A stretch of DNA of 64,000 nt from Bacteroidota bacterium (lineage in GTDB: Bacteria; Bacteroidota; Bacteroidia; UBA7662; CANHCV01): NCBI GenBank assembly GCA_947501265.1, contig CANMVY010000012.1:1-64000 (forward strand), read 5' to 3'. The notes beneath the pieces are model-generated. The model worked only from the letters and a program-made list of their open reading frames with translations, did not search any database and was not told the DNA's origin. The position numbers and the translations under genes are program-made. Shown piece after piece: positions 63,218 through 64,000 of this stretch. How positions within the stretch are numbered: the first letter of the stretch is position 1; each line of letters begins with the position of its first letter.

Positions 63218-64000
63218 ATGCTGAATAGAATGTTTGCTGCAGCGGTTCACGGAGTACATGCCGTGCCCATCACCATCGAAATTGATGTTTACGGCGGTGA
63301 TTTTGGATATACCCTTGTTGGGCTTCCCGACAAATCGGTGCAAGAATCCAGAGAACGGATTGCCGTTGCCTTCAAGAACAACGGATTCCAGTGGCCGAGG
63401 CAACGCGTATCGATCAACATGGCACCGGCCGACGTGAGGAAGGAGGGTTCGTCCTACGACCTTCCCCTCGCTCTCGGAATTTTGCGAAGCTCAGGCCAAG
63501 TTCGTTGGGCCTTGAATGAACGGTGGTTGGTGATGGGTGAACTGGCCTTGGATGGAAGCCTAAAACCGGTGAAAGGCATTCTTCCCATGGCGATACTGGC
63601 CAAAGAAATGGGATTTTCGGGAATGATCATTCCCTCTGAAAATGCAGCCGAGGCCGCCTTGGTAGAAGGGTTATCCATCCGCCATGCTACCAACCTTAAA
63701 TCCATTGTTGGTTTGGTGGAAGATGCCGAGGCCGAACCGCTTGCGATTCCCTCCCCTACCGAAATTGAAGAAACCACTTTCCCTGAGTTTTCCGATTTTT
63801 CGGAAGTCCGCGGACAAGAATCCATCAAGCGGGCCTTGGAAATTGCAGCGGCCGGAGGCCACAATGTATTGCTCATTGGCCCGCCCGGAGCGGGAAAATC
63901 CATGCTGAGCAAGCGGTTACCCTCCATTCTCCCGCCCATGTCGATGGAAGAATCTTTGGAGAGCACCAAAATTCATTCGGTTTCGGGAAAACTAGCCGGA
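63218..64000 (+). CDS. comM: YifB/ComM Mg-chelatase-like AAA+ ATPase (3' partial)
   Basis: Translated here from ATG 63218 to the window end (261 codons, no stop). It begins MLNRMFAAAVHGVHAVPITI and contains the N-terminal ComM/Lon-like domain (VGLPDKSVQESRERIAVA, MAPADVRKEGSSYDLPLALG, GELALDGSLKPVKGILP). The AAA+ domain then opens with FSEVRGQESIKRALEIAAAG and the Walker A site GPPGAGKS (221-228). ComM is a hexameric helicase that aids branch migration during natural transformation. The upstream 40-bp palindrome is close enough to affect its expression, but a similar motif elsewhere lies between convergent genes. Confidence 0.95.
   Translation, partial: MLNRMFAAAVHGVHAVPITIEIDVYGGDFGYTLVGLPDKSVQESRERIAVAFKNNGFQWPRQRVSINMAPADVRKEGSSYDLPLALGILRSSGQVRWALNERWLVMGELALDGSLKPVKGILPMAILAKEMGFSGMIIPSENAAEAALVEGLSIRHATNLKSIVGLVEDAEAEPLAIPSPTEIEETTFPEFSDFSEVRGQESIKRALEIAAAGGHNVLLIGPPGAGKSMLSKRLPSILPPMSMEESLESTKIHSVSGKLAG

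Overview
The window is chromosomal DNA from a member of the Bacteroidota, most likely a Flavobacteriales-type marine or freshwater lineage (family-level placement is a guess). The evidence is a core type IX secretion/gliding locus (gldJ, a porP/sprF-like gene, porU, porV), several large secreted proteins with type A or type B T9SS C-terminal domains, a TonB receptor paired with a DUF4249 lipoprotein, and -7 promoter boxes of the form TAnnTTTG. I saw no rRNA, tRNA, CRISPR array or classical transposase.

Layout. 1-2.8 kb: the end of a DUF1599 gene, an acyltransferase and purE/purK. 2.9-10.3 kb: the T9SS locus, with gldJ and a PorP-like gene on the minus strand diverging from porU and porV. 10.4-13.9 kb: a single-chain type IIG restriction-modification gene, AT-rich and bracketed by a near-identical 22-bp direct repeat, so it looks inserted between porV and a small secreted repeat protein. 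14.6-17.4 kb: acetyl-CoA synthetase, an NTF2-like protein and methylmalonyl-CoA epimerase. 17.7-21.3 kb: an envelope/stress cluster (YtxH, holin-like, AI-2E permease, a 51-aa lmo0937-type membrane protein, CsbD, cupin, coiled-coil lipoprotein). 21.7-27.9 kb: a tight minus-strand gene group around a 1477-aa secreted alpha/beta-hydrolase/beta-helix protein. 28.3-33.6 kb: a 1753-aa PKD-repeat surface protein. 33.9-40.6 kb: aconitase, cinA, DUF4249 and a TonB receptor.

40.7-43.1 kb is a small AT-rich accessory stretch: a GIY-YIG nuclease flanked by REP-like repeats (one 40-bp block is identical on both sides), an HTH regulator, and small secreted or membrane proteins, including a Cys-rich pair whose second member is broken. 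43.1-58.7 kb returns to housekeeping and envelope genes (aat, two M1 peptidases, pirin, TamB, tsaD, an M36-like secreted protease). 58.7-62.6 kb has PrsW, a secreted C1 peptidase and a T9SS cargo protein. The window ends inside comM.

The most interesting signal is a family of intergenic elements at about 40.7-41.3, 46.5-47.0 and 62.8-63.2 kb. Each combines GC-rich REP-like hairpins with a palindrome built on CGTTTATAAACG. One copy encloses the GIY-YIG nuclease gene and another ends in a perfect 40-bp palindrome just upstream of comM. I propose a nuclease-associated mobile repeat family, analogous in layout to REP/RAYT systems; this is inference.
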